Origin: Hemerocallis citrina
Lineage: Eukaryota; Streptophyta; Magnoliopsida; Asparagales; Asphodelaceae
Assembly (NCBI GenBank): GCA_017893485.1
Contig: CM030367.1
Span: forward strand, 89,106,910-89,170,909
Direction: 5' to 3'
Length of the DNA: 64,000 nucleotides
This document shows, piece after piece, positions 11,287-23,112 of the stretch (positions are counted from its first letter, which is position 1; every line of letters begins with the position of its first letter). A program made the translations under genes and the position numbers. The notes beneath the pieces are model-generated. The model did not search any database and was not told where the DNA came from. It worked only from the letters and a program-made list of their open reading frames with translations.

Positions 11287-14106
11287 TAGATTTTCCCGTG
11301 GCCACATGCCTACGACACGTCTTTAGAACGATACAGCATATAAAAGTCTTGTAAACAGTAAATCAACAATTATGTAGCTGAAATTTGAATAGTATGAAAA
11401 TAATTAGTTGTAAATAAAAATCCATGTTTCCCTTAGTATATGGTGAAAATAATTATAAATTGGGGTATAAAAATCCATGTTTCCACTGAATGATTTGAAT
11501 GATTTTTTACCATTTAAACACTGTAACATTAGACAATTGATTACAGCTCATTAGCAAGAACTTTTTCAGTCACGCCAAGTGATAGGTCTTGGGTTAGAAA
11601 CTCTCCATTTACAGTGGCAGTGGGAATTTTTAACCAAAATATGTTGGTTTAGGTGGTTGCCCCTGGATCTGTTCGAAAAATGGTAACATAACGTATAGTT
11701 ACTTAGACCATATTTCCTTTTTCTTTTAGAACTAGTTGAGCCTGATAGACTGATGTGAACCACAGGTAAGTCACAGATGTATATACAACCTAAACTCAAG
11801 GTTAGAAATTACACTAACCAGCACCATACATAGGCATATTTAAAGAAACCAAGTATATGCATGACTCATACATATACATAAGATTTCCTGTGAACGAAAA
11901 ATTAATCTAGAAAAACTAAATAATAACGAATTTTGCATCAAAAAAAACAAAACTATTACATACCACTTCTCACTTTTAGAACCTAGCTAGTACTATAAGG
12001 ACTACAGTTGGGATGAAGAGTGTTAATTTGCATTGACCTTGGACATACTCAAACAATCTCAATGTTTTCGGAAATAACCCTCCATAATGAATTAGTATCT
12101 CTTCAAGGTTATTTAAATTACTACTACGTATCAGATTACCTACTTTTATAACGATTCTATATGATTACTGAAACAGGTTTAAAAACTTCATGAAATTCAC
12201 CAAAGAAACAAAATCCGGTCAATTCCAACAAAAAATAAAATAAAAAGTAAAGGAGGATATTGTTAATAGTAAATTGCAGAACCTCAAACTTGTCATCTTC
12301 ACAAAAATTCATCGGTCCTCCATGAGCATCACCAGAATTTGATCTGACATTTAGATCCTACACAAGTTAAAAAAGTATAGTTATAATAAAATGACACCAT
12401 TTTTTTTTTAAAATGGTAAACGGGGAAGTTACAATAACGGAAGGTAGTACATTAATCAGTCGGAGAGAAAGCAAACAGCTAAGAGGCTAAGTTGCATATG
12501 AAAAGGTATCCCCTTTAAACAAAGAAAGAGTCTTAAGTTTAAAATAAATAATTTGTATTACATAGATACAACACCATTCCTAAGAAGTAGACTAATGTGC
12601 AACAACTACTCAGTGTTACTAATCCGTAAGCCTACAACAAATCACATTGCAGCAATGGGAGGAAGCAATATGCGAGTCAACTTCACATAACTTCATCATC
12701 AAACCATCCGATAGCAAAGACTACTATCCATGCTCGCATCATGAACTCATTGAAATCTCAAGTTATAATGATTAAAATCCTAGAATATAAATTGTTCAAG
12801 TACCAACCTGTGAATCAATAAGATCAAGTGAAAAAGCTAATAATTCAAGATCACTCTCTAATAAGTTTGAGTCTGCAAAACAAAATAGTCGATGATTGCG
12901 GATATTTGTACAGTGCCCTATTAAACTGCATCGAGAATACTGGAATATCTACACAACCTCCAGCCAGCGTCGTTTTTAGATCATCAATTTTGGCAACTAT
13001 TTTCATATTCTCCTCCTCCGCTGAGCTTATCTCCTTGTTCAATTGCTCCACGTACGCATCTGCAGCAATCAATACATTAGGCTTAAGCAATTTTCTCAAA
13101 CAGATGGTATGCATTATTACATCATAAACAATAAAGATTGCAACAGTAATTTAAGGTGAGAGTTTACCGAAATCTTCGAGTGCTAAGGCTGCGATATTCG
13201 ACTCCTCCAACTCCATCACTCTAATTACCCCCTGAATTACAAAGATCGAAAACATGATTAATTCGAAAAGGAATGAGAAAAATTAGGGGAATTAGTTACC
13301 TCGAAATCGGAAGCGCATTCTTGAATCTGATCGGCGATAGAGGACCCCGAAGAATGATCGGATGAATCTGATGAGATCTTCTTTAATCGACTGCGAAGAC
13401 AATAGAGAGTTATATTGGAGAAGAGAAGATTGATGCGTTAGGTTAAGGAGGTGTTAGAAATTGACCTCCAGATTGTTTGTAAGTCTGGCGTCTCTGAGGT
13501 GTCGTTCATCGGAGTTAGGGTTTCCGCCATTGTTAGCACTCTGATTGCAAACAGGAAGGAGATCGTGGCTATCGAGAACGAAAGGGAGAAGTAGGGGGTG
13601 CTGTGTGGTGACAGGATCGAGAACGGAGCATGGGGCGCTGTTGATGAGAGCGGAAGGGAGGAGCAGGGGGTTTGCGGCATCGAGGTTGGCTTGGCGGTCG
13701 GCGATCGAAATAGGGAGGGGGTTGGCGCTGGGGGGGTCGCGACTGGAGGTGGGGGGCAAGGAGAGCGGGAAGAGAGAAGGGTCACGACTGGAGGTGGATG
13801 TGGGGGGGGCGGGGAGAGTGGGTAAGATGAACAGGATCGATGAGAGAGAGAGAGAGAGGGGGGGGGGGAGGGAGGGAGACAGTGAGAGAGAGAGAGAGAC
13901 TGAGTGAGCGGGAAAGAAAGAGAGAGACAGTGAGAAAGAGAGAGAGGGGGGGGGGTATTTTGGAAAAAAGAGAGAGAGTGTGTGTGGGTTTTGAATTTGT
14001 GGGGTTTAAAATTTTGGGCGGGAAAATATATTTTGTAAGAATCAATCTAGGCCATTGATTTTGGGGGAGATTGAAGGAGAGCCACTTGATAGATTTCTTT
14101 GTAATT

Positions 14107-14116
<10 letters not shown>
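11286..14116 (-). mobile_element. Helitron H1, ~2.8 kb, carrying a captured host-gene fragment
   Basis: On the minus strand the 3' end is a hairpin (7-bp stem with GTA loop, + coordinates 11304-11320), 14 nt, then CTAG at 11289-11286 followed by T. That is the canonical Helitron 3' structure. The 5' end (about 14116) reads TATAATAAATTACAAAGAAA and matches the 5' end of the short Helitron at 48249-48654. The last ~155 bp at the 3' end also match that copy. Between the shared ends, H1 holds a six-exon gene fragment (12283-13530). The exact 5' TC is obscured by a (TA)n run. No Rep/helicase gene is present, so it is non-autonomous. Confidence 0.78.
12283..13530 (-). CDS. Six-exon host-gene fragment, coiled-coil protein, captured by Helitron
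   Basis: Exons on the minus strand: 13530-13466, 13390-13300, 13231-13168, 13059-12958, 12872-12808, 12357-12283. All introns have GT donors and AG acceptors, and exon lengths (65, 91, 64, 102, 65, 75 nt) keep one frame for 154 codons from the ATG at 13530. The protein starts MAETLTPMNDTSE, then a Ser/Asp-rich stretch (SDSSDHSSGSS), then acidic helices with coiled-coil character (MELEESNIAALALEDF, YVEQLNKEISSAEEENM). It ends in frame at DDKFE with no stop and no convincing next exon, so the 3' part of the parent gene is missing. I do not recognise the family. Gene and Helitron share orientation, as is usual for captured genes. Whether it is transcribed cannot be seen. Confidence 0.75.
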
Positions 14117-14142
<26 letters not shown>

Positions 14143-14300
14143 AGCATAGTAGGAGAGAGAGACAGAAAAATAGCTAGAGAGAGAATGACTGAAAGAGAGA
14201 GACTGACGGAGAGAGAGAGATAGAGAGCAAGAGAAAGAAACAGAGAGAGAGAGAGAGACTGAGAAAGAGAACAAAAGTGAGAGAGACAGAGACATACAGT
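13831..14300. repeat. (GA)n-rich low-complexity tracts around the Helitron 5' end
   Basis: Interrupted GAGA and GGGG tracts at 13840-13975, a (TA)n run at 14109-14140 and more GAGA to about 14290. The short Helitron copy also has a (GA)n tract in its middle, so part of this belongs to the Helitron. Long open frames here are low-complexity artefacts. Confidence 0.85.
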
Positions 14301-14761
14301 GGCGATGGAGTTGGCGATCAAAAGCTGCGGTGAGCTCAGCGATGGGGTGAGGCAGCGGCAAAGTAGGTTCGCGGCGATGGTGCTTGGAGGACGACGGTGA
14401 GGAGGGGAGCTTCGGTGGGAGGCAGAGGCAGAGGGTGTGAGGGGGAGTAGCAAGGAGTTGAGCTCAGGAGGTGAGCTCGGTGACGGTGGAGGTGAGCACT
14501 ACGACGATGGAGAGCTCGGCGAGTTTCAGAATGTTCGGGGGTGGTGGTCGGGTGCTGCAAGGTGGAGATAAGGAGCAGCATTGCGGCGGCAATGGTGGTT
14601 GCGAGGAGATGAGCTCAGCGATGGTGGCGAGCGATGGAGCTTGAGGAAGGGATGCTGATGGTGGTGTGTAGCAGTGAGGAGGTGGTCGGGGTTGGAGGCA
14701 GTGAGCGACGAGGGCGATTGGAGGTGGAGCTGAGCACGGGGTTGACGATGGTGATGGTAAT

Positions 14762-14782
14762 ATTACGGATATTATCCGTAAT
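14762..14782. other. 21-bp perfect palindrome near the block Y terminus
   Basis: ATTACGGATA and its reverse complement are separated by a single T. The palindrome lies ~60 bp inside the (minus-strand) 5' edge of block Y. It could be a protein-binding site in the LTR, or chance. Confidence 0.5.
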
Positions 14783-14840
14783 GGTACAAAATACACGTGT
14801 GGGACAAAATTGTCATAGTTCAATTTTGCGGGGTGTTACA

Positions 14841-16941
14841 CTCGACAACCGAATTCACATCGCCTTATTGCCCATTGCCGCTACTACACCTCCCCTTGCT
14901 CGCTGCCTCTGACGAAAGCACCCCGGAGTCACTGTCGTGCACCATCGCTGCCGACGATCACCCCCGTAGTCCCATCGACTGCTATTCCGTCTCTTGTTGT
15001 GGTTGCTGCCTGAGGCTCCGCGGTGTGTTGCCTCCGCCTCTCGTTGTTGTTGCCGATGTTCTCTTGCGGTTATCACCGTTGTCTCGCTGTGTTGTTGCTG
15101 CCTCTTACTGCTGTTGCTGCGTGCTGCCGTCTTTACTGTGTTGTTATCGCAGTCTTTCCTCGTCGTCTCTGGTGATTGTTGTCGCTGTTGCCGTTGAGAA
15201 TCTTCCTTTCCGTGGATTCATTCACATTTGGAATCGTCACGTGTTAAGGCAAGCATCTCTTGTACACTCTTTTTAGTCCGTGTAAGCATTTTCTTTGAAA
15301 TCCGGCAAGTAGTTATTCATTTGAATATCATATTTAATTGAATTACATTATTGATTCATTATTTTCTCGATAATACCATGTTATTGATTCATATTCATCT
15401 TATCATGCCATTATTATCGATATAAATCTTGAACCGTAAATTTATTGCATTTTTGAACAATCAAATAAGCTGCCCTGCCGTTTGCTCGAGTTTGTACTGA
15501 GGTTTCGACCCAGTTCCTGACATCGAAGCTTAGAACTTTGTACATAGAAATTTTAGCACACTGAGTCTTGAATCCAAAACATCTTACGGATTCTCAATCC
15601 CATTTATAGATTATAAGTTATCACTATTTTAGTACTGGCATGTTATAATTTCTAGAACCGAGACTGTGCACGAAACCCGTAAAGAATTGATTGATCGACC
15701 TAGCTTCTGTAACTATAATGTATCGTGTGAATGTGCATTGGAACCAGCAGATATTTGAGTCAGAATCGGATTTGCATTCCCGTAGCAGCGGGAAAGTGAA
15801 TTTGAATACCAATAGGTGATGATGTCCATAACTTGCATTGTTATGTTTTTGCATATAAACCCGTATTTTTCATATTTAACAAATTGAACCATGTATATTT
15901 CATGTATTGTATCGCCTTGATATCTTCTTGACACCGTATTAATACTACTGGTCTTATCAATTGTACCCGTTACATAAATCTTGATACTATCATTCACATT
16001 GATCATATTGATTACATGTTCATAAATTAATAATAAATCGGGGTATAAGGAACGACTTGGTAGTGAACGATCAATGAATGTACTCGGATGAGGGGCTCGT
16101 GTTTCCCTATCTTGTTATCTTGTTATCTTGTGGAAAAATGCTTCTTATGAATTGTGGATGGTGGACTTGTTATTGATATCGTGCCGAGTACATGATCTGT
16201 AGAGTTCACCACTATAATGTAAACGTTCACTGCTTTTATGCATTGAACCTGTGGTATGGGATACAGTATTACGTGCATTAGATAGGTTAATAAAAGATTA
16301 ATAGACCTAAAGAACATCGACTATTGATTATTGTTTTTTTATTATTGTTCATAAACTATTGATTATTATTTATTGATTATTGTTCATCGACTATTGATTA
16401 TTGATTATTGAGTATTGTTTATCAACTATTATTTATCAGTCATTGACTATCAAATATTGTTCTTGTTATTGACTATTGTGTATTGATTATTGACTATTAT
16501 TTATCGATCATAGTACCAATGATTATTAACTTTTGATCTTGTTATTGTTTATCATTTATTGACTATGATATCATTCCAATTTCTTGTTCTTTTTATATAG
16601 TCTTTTATTTCTTTTGCTGCTTGCTAATACTTGTCGCCTGAAGCTTGCTCTAACGGGTACTCTCCATCTTTCTTTTGAGTTATTGTTTATACAGGTACAA
16701 ATGACGAGATAATGAAGCACTTGATGTACTGCTATTGCATTATATATTTCGGCATACTTTAAGTTATTGAATCTCAGATATTGGTTATTGTATTGCATTC
16801 TTGTTCCTGTGATCATTATTGTATTGTTGAGCTTACTGGTATTGTACAACTTATGGATGATATGAGTTGGCATACTTATATCATTTGCTGGGCCTCAGTT
16901 ACGTGTCTGTATTTCCGTATAACGAGAAGCGGGGTGTGACA
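14841..16941 (+). repeat. Element X 5' LTR, second part
   Basis: Aligns with 19394-21403 and continues ~150 bp further than that truncated copy, ending GCGGGGTGTGACA at 16941. A PBS follows 10 bp later, which fixes the LTR end. The first third is GC-richer with frequent TGCTGTTG triplets; the remainder is AT-rich. Confidence 0.8.
16316..16570 (+). repeat. ATTGATTATTG-type minisatellite in X LTR
   Basis: Irregular tandem of short units built from CTATTGATTATTGTTTATTG variants. The same array is present in the 3' LTR at about 20925-21185, so it predates insertion of the element. No coding content. Confidence 0.75.
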
Positions 16942-16951
16942 TGTTTTTTAG

Positions 16952-16964
16952 TGGTATCAGATCC
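16952..16964 (+). promoter_or_regulatory. Primer-binding site of element X (initiator tRNA-Met type)
   Basis: TGGTATCAGATCC lies 10 bp after the LTR end. It matches the plant initiator-tRNA-Met complement TGGTATCAGAGCC with one mismatch. This marks the start of minus-strand DNA synthesis and the + orientation of element X. Confidence 0.75.
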
Positions 16965-18094
16965 AGGTTAGACTCTAACCATGTTGGAGTTTAGCCAGGT
17001 TAGCTCAATAATGTACACACCGCATTGATCACATGAACATGTAATAACCAACTTGAATCTGGATACTTACCCTATTCGATCCACTTTTGATCCTCTATAT
17101 TCAATTCTTTCATTCATTGTTTCCTTCCGTCTCTTACAGCCGTCTTCATTGATTGATTCCTTATTGATTATAAATCCAATCTTTCCGTGCCCATATTCTT
17201 TTGGTTTCGGTGCTATCCATCCTTTTTATTTCTGCTTGTCTCGTCGATTCTTTCATATTTCAGTTCTTGTGTCGTTCATCTCTTTCTGTGCCATGCATTC
17301 ATCTTCATTTATTGATTTATTATTGAGTATCATATTAGTTATTTCTTCTCTACCATGTTCTCCCTAAATTCCGCTGCCACCATTCTGTTATTCTCGCTCG
17401 ATTCGTCGATCGGCTACACGTGATCTACGACATGTCAGCGGCTTGGATCATCACCATGAGAGGAAGTGTTGTTGTTTTCTCCAAGGTATGCACCCAGAGT
17501 CTCAGGATCCCAGGAAGTGTTTGGAATCCCAAGTCACTAGGAGTCCAAATTTCATGCTAGAAATACGCCGTTTGGACGTGCCAAGGATATGGAGAACCAC
17601 GAAGAAAATTGCCGAGTTAATGGACGCTGATGATGAAGTCTTCTCGATCAGAGTGGCGTAGTGGAACCGTGGTGAGCCCATAACCCACATGTCCCGGGAT
17701 TGTCATGTTGCTTCTCCTTTTTTTGCATTGCTTGCTTCCCCCTATCCCTTGCATTCATCCTCATCCATCGACTCATTGTTTGGTTTAATTCTTCCATATC
17801 CATTATCTCTTCGACTCCAGTTCTACTGACTCCTTCATCTTCTTGCTTCGTTATCTCACAAGACTTGTACTGTTTCTTCTTCTTCTGATATCATTTACCT
17901 TCTCCCCATACATTTCCATTCGCCATCATTCCTCGATTCATTATTTGACATCATTTTTATCCATGTTCTTTCTTATTCTGGTGTTACCACCACTTCGTTC
18001 CCTCCCTCTAATTCCCTGCTTCTTTATCTTTTAAGCTCTGCTTTGGTTAAATCCTATGCACCTCCTAAGAAAATTTCGATAACGAAATTTTATT
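16965..18094 (+). other. Internal region of element X, non-coding
   Basis: About 1.13 kb with many Ser/Phe/Leu-rich short frames from T/C-rich sequence and no gag, protease, RT or integrase motif. The longest frame (17443-17661, 72 codons) shows no recognisable domain. Its size and lack of coding support a LARD-type, trans-mobilised element. Confidence 0.6.
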
Positions 18095-18110
18095 GTAAAG
18101 TGGGTAGGAT
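18095..18110 (+). promoter_or_regulatory. Polypurine tract of element X
   Basis: A purine-rich run containing AAAGTGGGTAGGAT lies immediately before the TGTAATCCC start of the 3' LTR. This is the position and composition of the plus-strand primer of LTR retrotransposons. Confidence 0.7.
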
Positions 18111-21100
18111 TGTAATCCCTGTTTCCGTTTATACGGATTTCCATTTCTTTTCTTTCTTTTCCTTATATTCTTGTATTTCAATTTCTGTATGAAGTCTTTC
18201 CTTTGCATTTCAATTATTTTTGAATCTCCTACTGAAACCCATCCTAATATTTATTTCAAGCCCAAATTCATATTCCAGACTATAATCTTGTTTTCTATTC
18301 TTTTATTCATTTATTTAGAAGCTCAAATCAAGTCTTGTTTCCCTCATCTTATAAATATTATTTTGATTTATTTGAAGCCCGATTTTAGTCCATACTATCG
18401 TATTATTTTATTGATTATTTTAATTTCATGTGAAGCCCAATTCTTCAGCCCAACAACATTATTATCCTTGTTTATTAATGTAAGCCCAACTATTAAAGCC
18501 AAACCCGCATTGGTGTACCCAAACATGTTAACCCAACTTAAACCCACTAGCACAATTTTCCCCAGATCTCTCCAACTCCCCCTCACATTCACCACAAATC
18601 ACACTTTCCTATAACTGCACAGCCCACACCCCCTCCTTAATCTCCTCCATTATTTCATTAACTACTCATTAATCCCTCACTCTCCTTAACTACCCCATTA
18701 TTATATTATAACATTTTTATATTAAAAACTCTCTTCGACTATCTCTCTCCCTCTCTCCTCCTTTGTTTCTTCCAAAACCATAACCCACCCCTCCTATGCT
18801 TCTCCACCTCCTCGCCGCTCCTCCTATTCTCCTAAAGCCACCACCTTCCCTCGAACCCCCGCATCCCCTCGTCGACCGAACTGTCGCTCCATCATCCTCT
18901 CTACCATCGTCGTCTCCATACTCGACCTATAGTAGCAAGCACCTACCCTCGCCATTGCCACCTCGACTACCTCGCTGTCCCTGACTGCACACCCCGCACC
19001 CCCACTACCATCGACCGTCGTAGCTCCACTGTTGCTGCCCTCGACACACCTCTAGTCCTCGTCTTCACTGCCTTTCCCCTTAGCCGCATGCCGAACCCCT
19101 TCCTTACTGCAACCGCGCCGTTGTCACCTTCCCTCCATCCTACTGCAACCAAGTGCCACCACAGAATCTCCACCTCGTCGCTCCTCCTCGTTGTCGTCGT
19201 ACCCCCGACCTCCTCTTTCGAATGTGTGACCGCCAATAGCCAACCACCGGTCAAACTCCTCCTCTCCTTCTTCCTTGCTGCACCCTGACCAACTCGACAG
19301 CCACTCATCTTCCGGAGCTCCTCTTCCACCACAGAAACACCGCCGTCCCTCGCTGCCACCTCCACTACACCTCCTACATGGCCCTCCCGAGTTGCCTCGA
19401 CAATCGAATTCACCTCGCCTTGTTGCCCATTGCCGCTGCTACACCTCCCCTTGCTCGCTGCCTCCGACGACAGCACCTTGGAGTCACTGTCGTGCACCAT
19501 CGCTGTCGACGATCACCCCTGCAGTCCCCATTGACTACTATTCCAACTCTTACTGTGGTTGCTGCCCAAGGCACCGTGGTGTGTTGCCACCGCCTCTCGC
19601 TGTTATTGCCGCTGTTCTCTTGCGGTCATCACCATTGTCTCGCTGTGTTGTTGCTGCCTCTTGCCACTATTTCTGCGTGCTGCCGTCTATACTGTGTGTT
19701 GTTTTCGTAGTCGTTCGTCATCGTCTCTTGCGGTCGTACTTGTGATTGTTGCCGCCGTTGCCGTTAAGAATCTTTCTTTCTGTGGATTCATTCACATTCA
19801 GAATCGTCATGTGTTAAGGCAAGCATCTCTTGTACACTCTTTTTATTCCGTGCAATCATTTTCTTTGAAATTCGGCAAGTAGTTATTCATTTGAATATCG
19901 TATTTAATTGAATTCCATTATTGATTCATTATTTTCTCGATAGTACAATGTTATTGATTCATAGTCGTCTTATCGTGCCATTGTTATCGATATAAATATT
20001 GAACCGTAAATTTATCGCATTATTGAACATTCAAATATGTTGTCCTGTTAATTTCTTGAGTTTGTACTGAGGTTTCGACCCAGTTCCTGACATCGAAGCT
20101 TAGAACTTTGTACATTAAAATTGTTGCACACTGAGTCTTGAATCCGGAACATCTTACGGATTCTCAATCTGATTTATAGATTGTAACTTATCACTGTTTT
20201 AGTACTGGCAAGTTATAATTTCCAGAACCGAGACTGTGCACAAAACACGTAAAGAATTGATTGATCGATCTAGCTTCTGTAACTATAATGTATTGTGTGA
20301 ATGTGCGTTGGAACCGACAAAGATTCTACTTTGACGGAAATGGATTTGCATTCTCGTAGCAGCGGGAAAGTTAATTTGAAACCAATAGGTGATGCTGTCC
20401 ATAACTTGCATTGTTATGTTTTTTGCATATAAACCCATATTTTTCATATTTAACGAATTGAACCATGTATATTTCATGTATTGTACAGCCTTGATAACTT
20501 CTTAAAACTGTATTAATATTACCGGTCTCATCGATTGTACCTGTTGCATAATTCTTGATCTTTATCGTTCTCATTGATCGTATTGATTACATGTTCATAA
20601 CTAATTGTTAATAAATTAATAATAGGCCGGGGTATAAGGATCGACTCGGTAGTGAACGATCAGTGACTGTACTCGGACGAGGGGCCCGTGTTTCCCTATT
20701 TTGTTATATTGTTATCTAATTATCTTGTTATCTTGTTATCCTGTGGATAAAGGCTTGTTATGGATCGTGGATGGTGGACTTGTTATTGTTATCGTGCCAA
20801 ATACATAATCTGTACAGTTTACCACTATAGTCTAAACGTTCACTACTTTTATGCACCGAACCTGTGGTATGGGACACAGTATTACGTGCATTAGATAGGT
20901 TAATAAAACATTGATATACCTAAAGAACATTGACTATTGATTATTGTTTATTGATTATTGTTCATCGGCTATTGATTATTGTTTATTGATTATTGTTCAT
21001 CGACTATTGATTATTGATTATTGTTTATTGACTATTATTTATCGGTCATTGACTATCGAATACTGTTCTTGTTATTGACTATTCTGTATTGATTATTGAC

Positions 21101-21403
21101 TATTATTTATCGACCATCGTACCATTGATTATTGACTTTTGATCTTGTTATCGTTTATCATTTATTGACTCTGATATTGTTCCAATTTCTTGTTATTTTT
21201 ATATAGTCCTTTATTTGTTTCGCTGCTTGCTATTACTTGTCGTCCGAAGCTTGCTCTAACGGGTACTCTCTATCTTTTTCTTTTGAGTTATTGTTTATAC
21301 AGGTATTATGATGAGATGCTGAAGCACTTGACGTACATCTATTGCATTGTGAATTCTTGGCATCCTGTAAATTTTTGTATCTCAGATATTGGTTATTGTA
21401 TTA
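18111..21403 (+). repeat. Element X 3' LTR, truncated at its 3' end
   Basis: Starts TGTAATCCCTG and matches both halves of the 5' LTR. It lacks the MITE and block Y, and so shows the uninterrupted site for the MITE. It retains ~508 bp (about 18887-19394) missing from the 5' copy. It stops at 21403, where a different LTR starts with TGATGTG. Open frames in its GC-rich part (19088-19745) are not conserved as protein between the copies. Confidence 0.8.
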
Positions 21404-22511
21404 TGATGTGAATATTTGCAAGTGTACAAACTCGCAACAAGTAGTATAGTTAAGTGAATAGAGTGTCGAACCCACAAGGACTAATTATTTTATTGAGTAC
21501 CGAAATTACTAGATGAATCACTATTTGGAAAATCGAAATTGATAAAGAAGACAACTAAATTAAACTAATCTAAAGAATTAACTAAATTAAATTAAAGGAG
21601 CGTAGTCTGAAAATTGTGATTTGTTAATGGTAAAATTGATTCTAGGGCTTTTGACTTCACCTAGTTCATCCTGCACAATTTATAAGTCCATATGAATACA
21701 AAGATTATTTTTCCAAGTTGTAGACCGAAATCCCCTAAGTATTCAATGTTTTCTCTCGAACAACACCAAAAATATCTCCAACTAACAGTTTGTCATAGTT
21801 CATGCACAAATTTAATTAATTGAATATTCATTAAGAACTATGGATTTCTTAACGGTCACATTAACAGCAGTTCGCTCTTATAACGGTGTTTAATTTTTAT
21901 TAATCACAAATTACCAGTTTGGTCACTTTATGATTTAATAGATCATACGAATGTCTATCCACCAATTGTACGCATTAAGAATAAAAATCAACACACAACC
22001 ATCAAAAAATATAAAAATAATATGAAATTAAAATTGTGTTCTCAAAACTAGGCTACATCGTAGCCCTAGAAAAATAAATATTTACTTCAAAATCAATTTG
22101 CAACTAACAAATACTGTCTTGGATTGCATGATACAAATTAGAGAGAGAAAAGAGATAAAAAGGACTGCTTTTTAAAAGAAATTACAAACAGAACAGCCTC
22201 GAACCGCGTTCCGAAAAGTAAAATCAGCAAATACAATCAATTCCTCTATCTTTCTGTCGTCTTGAAGTCTGGGCCAGACCCACCACGTCAGCACCTATCG
22301 TTTTCGAAGCCTAAGCCCAGCCACATCAGCCTGCGCCTCTTCTGTTTCCTCTCTGAGTGCGCGCCGCCCAACAGCTGACCTCACCACGTTAGCGCTGCCT
22401 CGGGAAACGCGCGCCTCAGACTCTGTCCCGTCTCTTTCCTCGTTGACGTCAGCCGCTTCAGACCTCGTTTTGTTTTTTTTCACGCCGCCCACGTCAAAGT
22501 GCTAATGTCCC

Positions 22512-22549
<38 letters not shown>

Positions 22550-23112
22550 TATTATTGAGTAGCCATCTCTTGGTGTCTTCGTTAAGCACTCCCTTTTCTC
22601 TCTCTTCTTGGTCTTGTATTTATAGGCAGAATTAGGGTTTTCTTTTGCAGAAAAACCCCCTCTTCTTCATTTATTTGCTTCCTTCCATAATTTGCTCTTT
22701 ATTTCTTTCTTCTTTTTCTTCTCTTTCCTTTTCTTGAAAACACGTGCTGCATACACAAAATAAAATCAAAAATTAGGGTTTAAAAATAAAATTAATTAGT
22801 TTAAAATTAATTAAGCTAATTAAAAAACATATTAGCTTTTTTAAACCCTTTAAAAATTATTTATTGCACTTTTAGCTCAATTAGCAAATTAAGATTCAAC
22901 AAAACAATAAAATAATAAATCAATAGGTTTGCTTTGTTTGTTGACTTTTTCCAAAAATCTTCACATTTTGCATCAAAAATCTTATTTCTTCAAAAATAAT
23001 TAATTAATTGAAATCTTATAGAAATAAGATGAAATATTGCCAAGATAGACAACAACAAGCAATTTTAATGGGTAAATGAGTACAAATATTTGTATAAAAA
23101 TTAGATACATCA
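21404..23112 (-). repeat. 1.7-kb LTR (TGATGT...ACATCA) on the minus strand
   Basis: On the minus strand it starts TGATGTATCTAATTTTTA at 23112 and ends TTCACATCA at 21404. A purine-rich tract lies just upstream of its start (complement of AATACCCCCAAACTT, 23113-23127), so this is the 3' LTR of a minus-strand element. The end carries the GCAAGTGTACAAAC / GAGTGTCGAACCCACAAGGA phrase common at one end of a widespread plant gypsy LTR family. A (TA)n run lies at 22514-22546. Confidence 0.65.

Larger units (their letters stand above)
9417..14840 (-). mobile_element. Reverse-oriented solo-LTR-like block Y, carrying a Helitron
   Basis: Read on the minus strand, the block begins TGTAACACCCCGCAAAATTG (14840 downward) and ends GGGTGTGCTACA (9432). 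These are LTR-style TG...CA termini with mutually inverted edges. No PBS, PPT or gag/pol is inside. Without the Helitron at 11286-14116 it would be about 2.6 kb. No target duplication is visible (AAAAT on the left, CTCGA on the right), and ~508 bp of the host LTR are missing at the junction, so insertion was accompanied or followed by deletion. A 20-bp tandem duplication of the end lies at 9414-9450. Confidence 0.55.
7986..21403 (+). mobile_element. Element X: non-autonomous LTR element with ~3.3-kb LTRs
   Basis: The 5' LTR is split into 7986-9416 and 14841-16941. A PBS (TGGTATCAG..) starts at 16952, internal sequence runs to 18094, a purine-rich PPT lies just before 18111, and the 3' LTR covers 18111-21403. 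The two LTR copies align over their whole shared length. The internal region is only about 1.15 kb and encodes no gag or pol, so the element resembles a LARD (large retrotransposon derivative) that would depend on enzymes supplied in trans. The 3' LTR lacks its last ~150 bp because another element begins at 21404. TCATT precedes the 5' LTR; the matching target duplication is lost. Confidence 0.75.

Noticed and set aside
13438..14823. Overlapping Pro/Ser/Leu-rich frames of 80-120 codons
   Set aside because: They come from CT/GA-rich low-complexity DNA on both strands, except for the short exon 1 (13466-13530) that is supported by splicing.
19088..19882. Open frames in the GC-rich part of the X 3' LTR as a possible gene
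   Set aside because: The 5' LTR copy aligns but frames are not preserved, and the region lies wholly within an LTR.
15480..21190. Direct repeats 14841-16941 and 19394-21403 as a segmental gene duplication
   Set aside because: PBS directly after the first and PPT directly before the start of the second copy show they are LTRs of one element.
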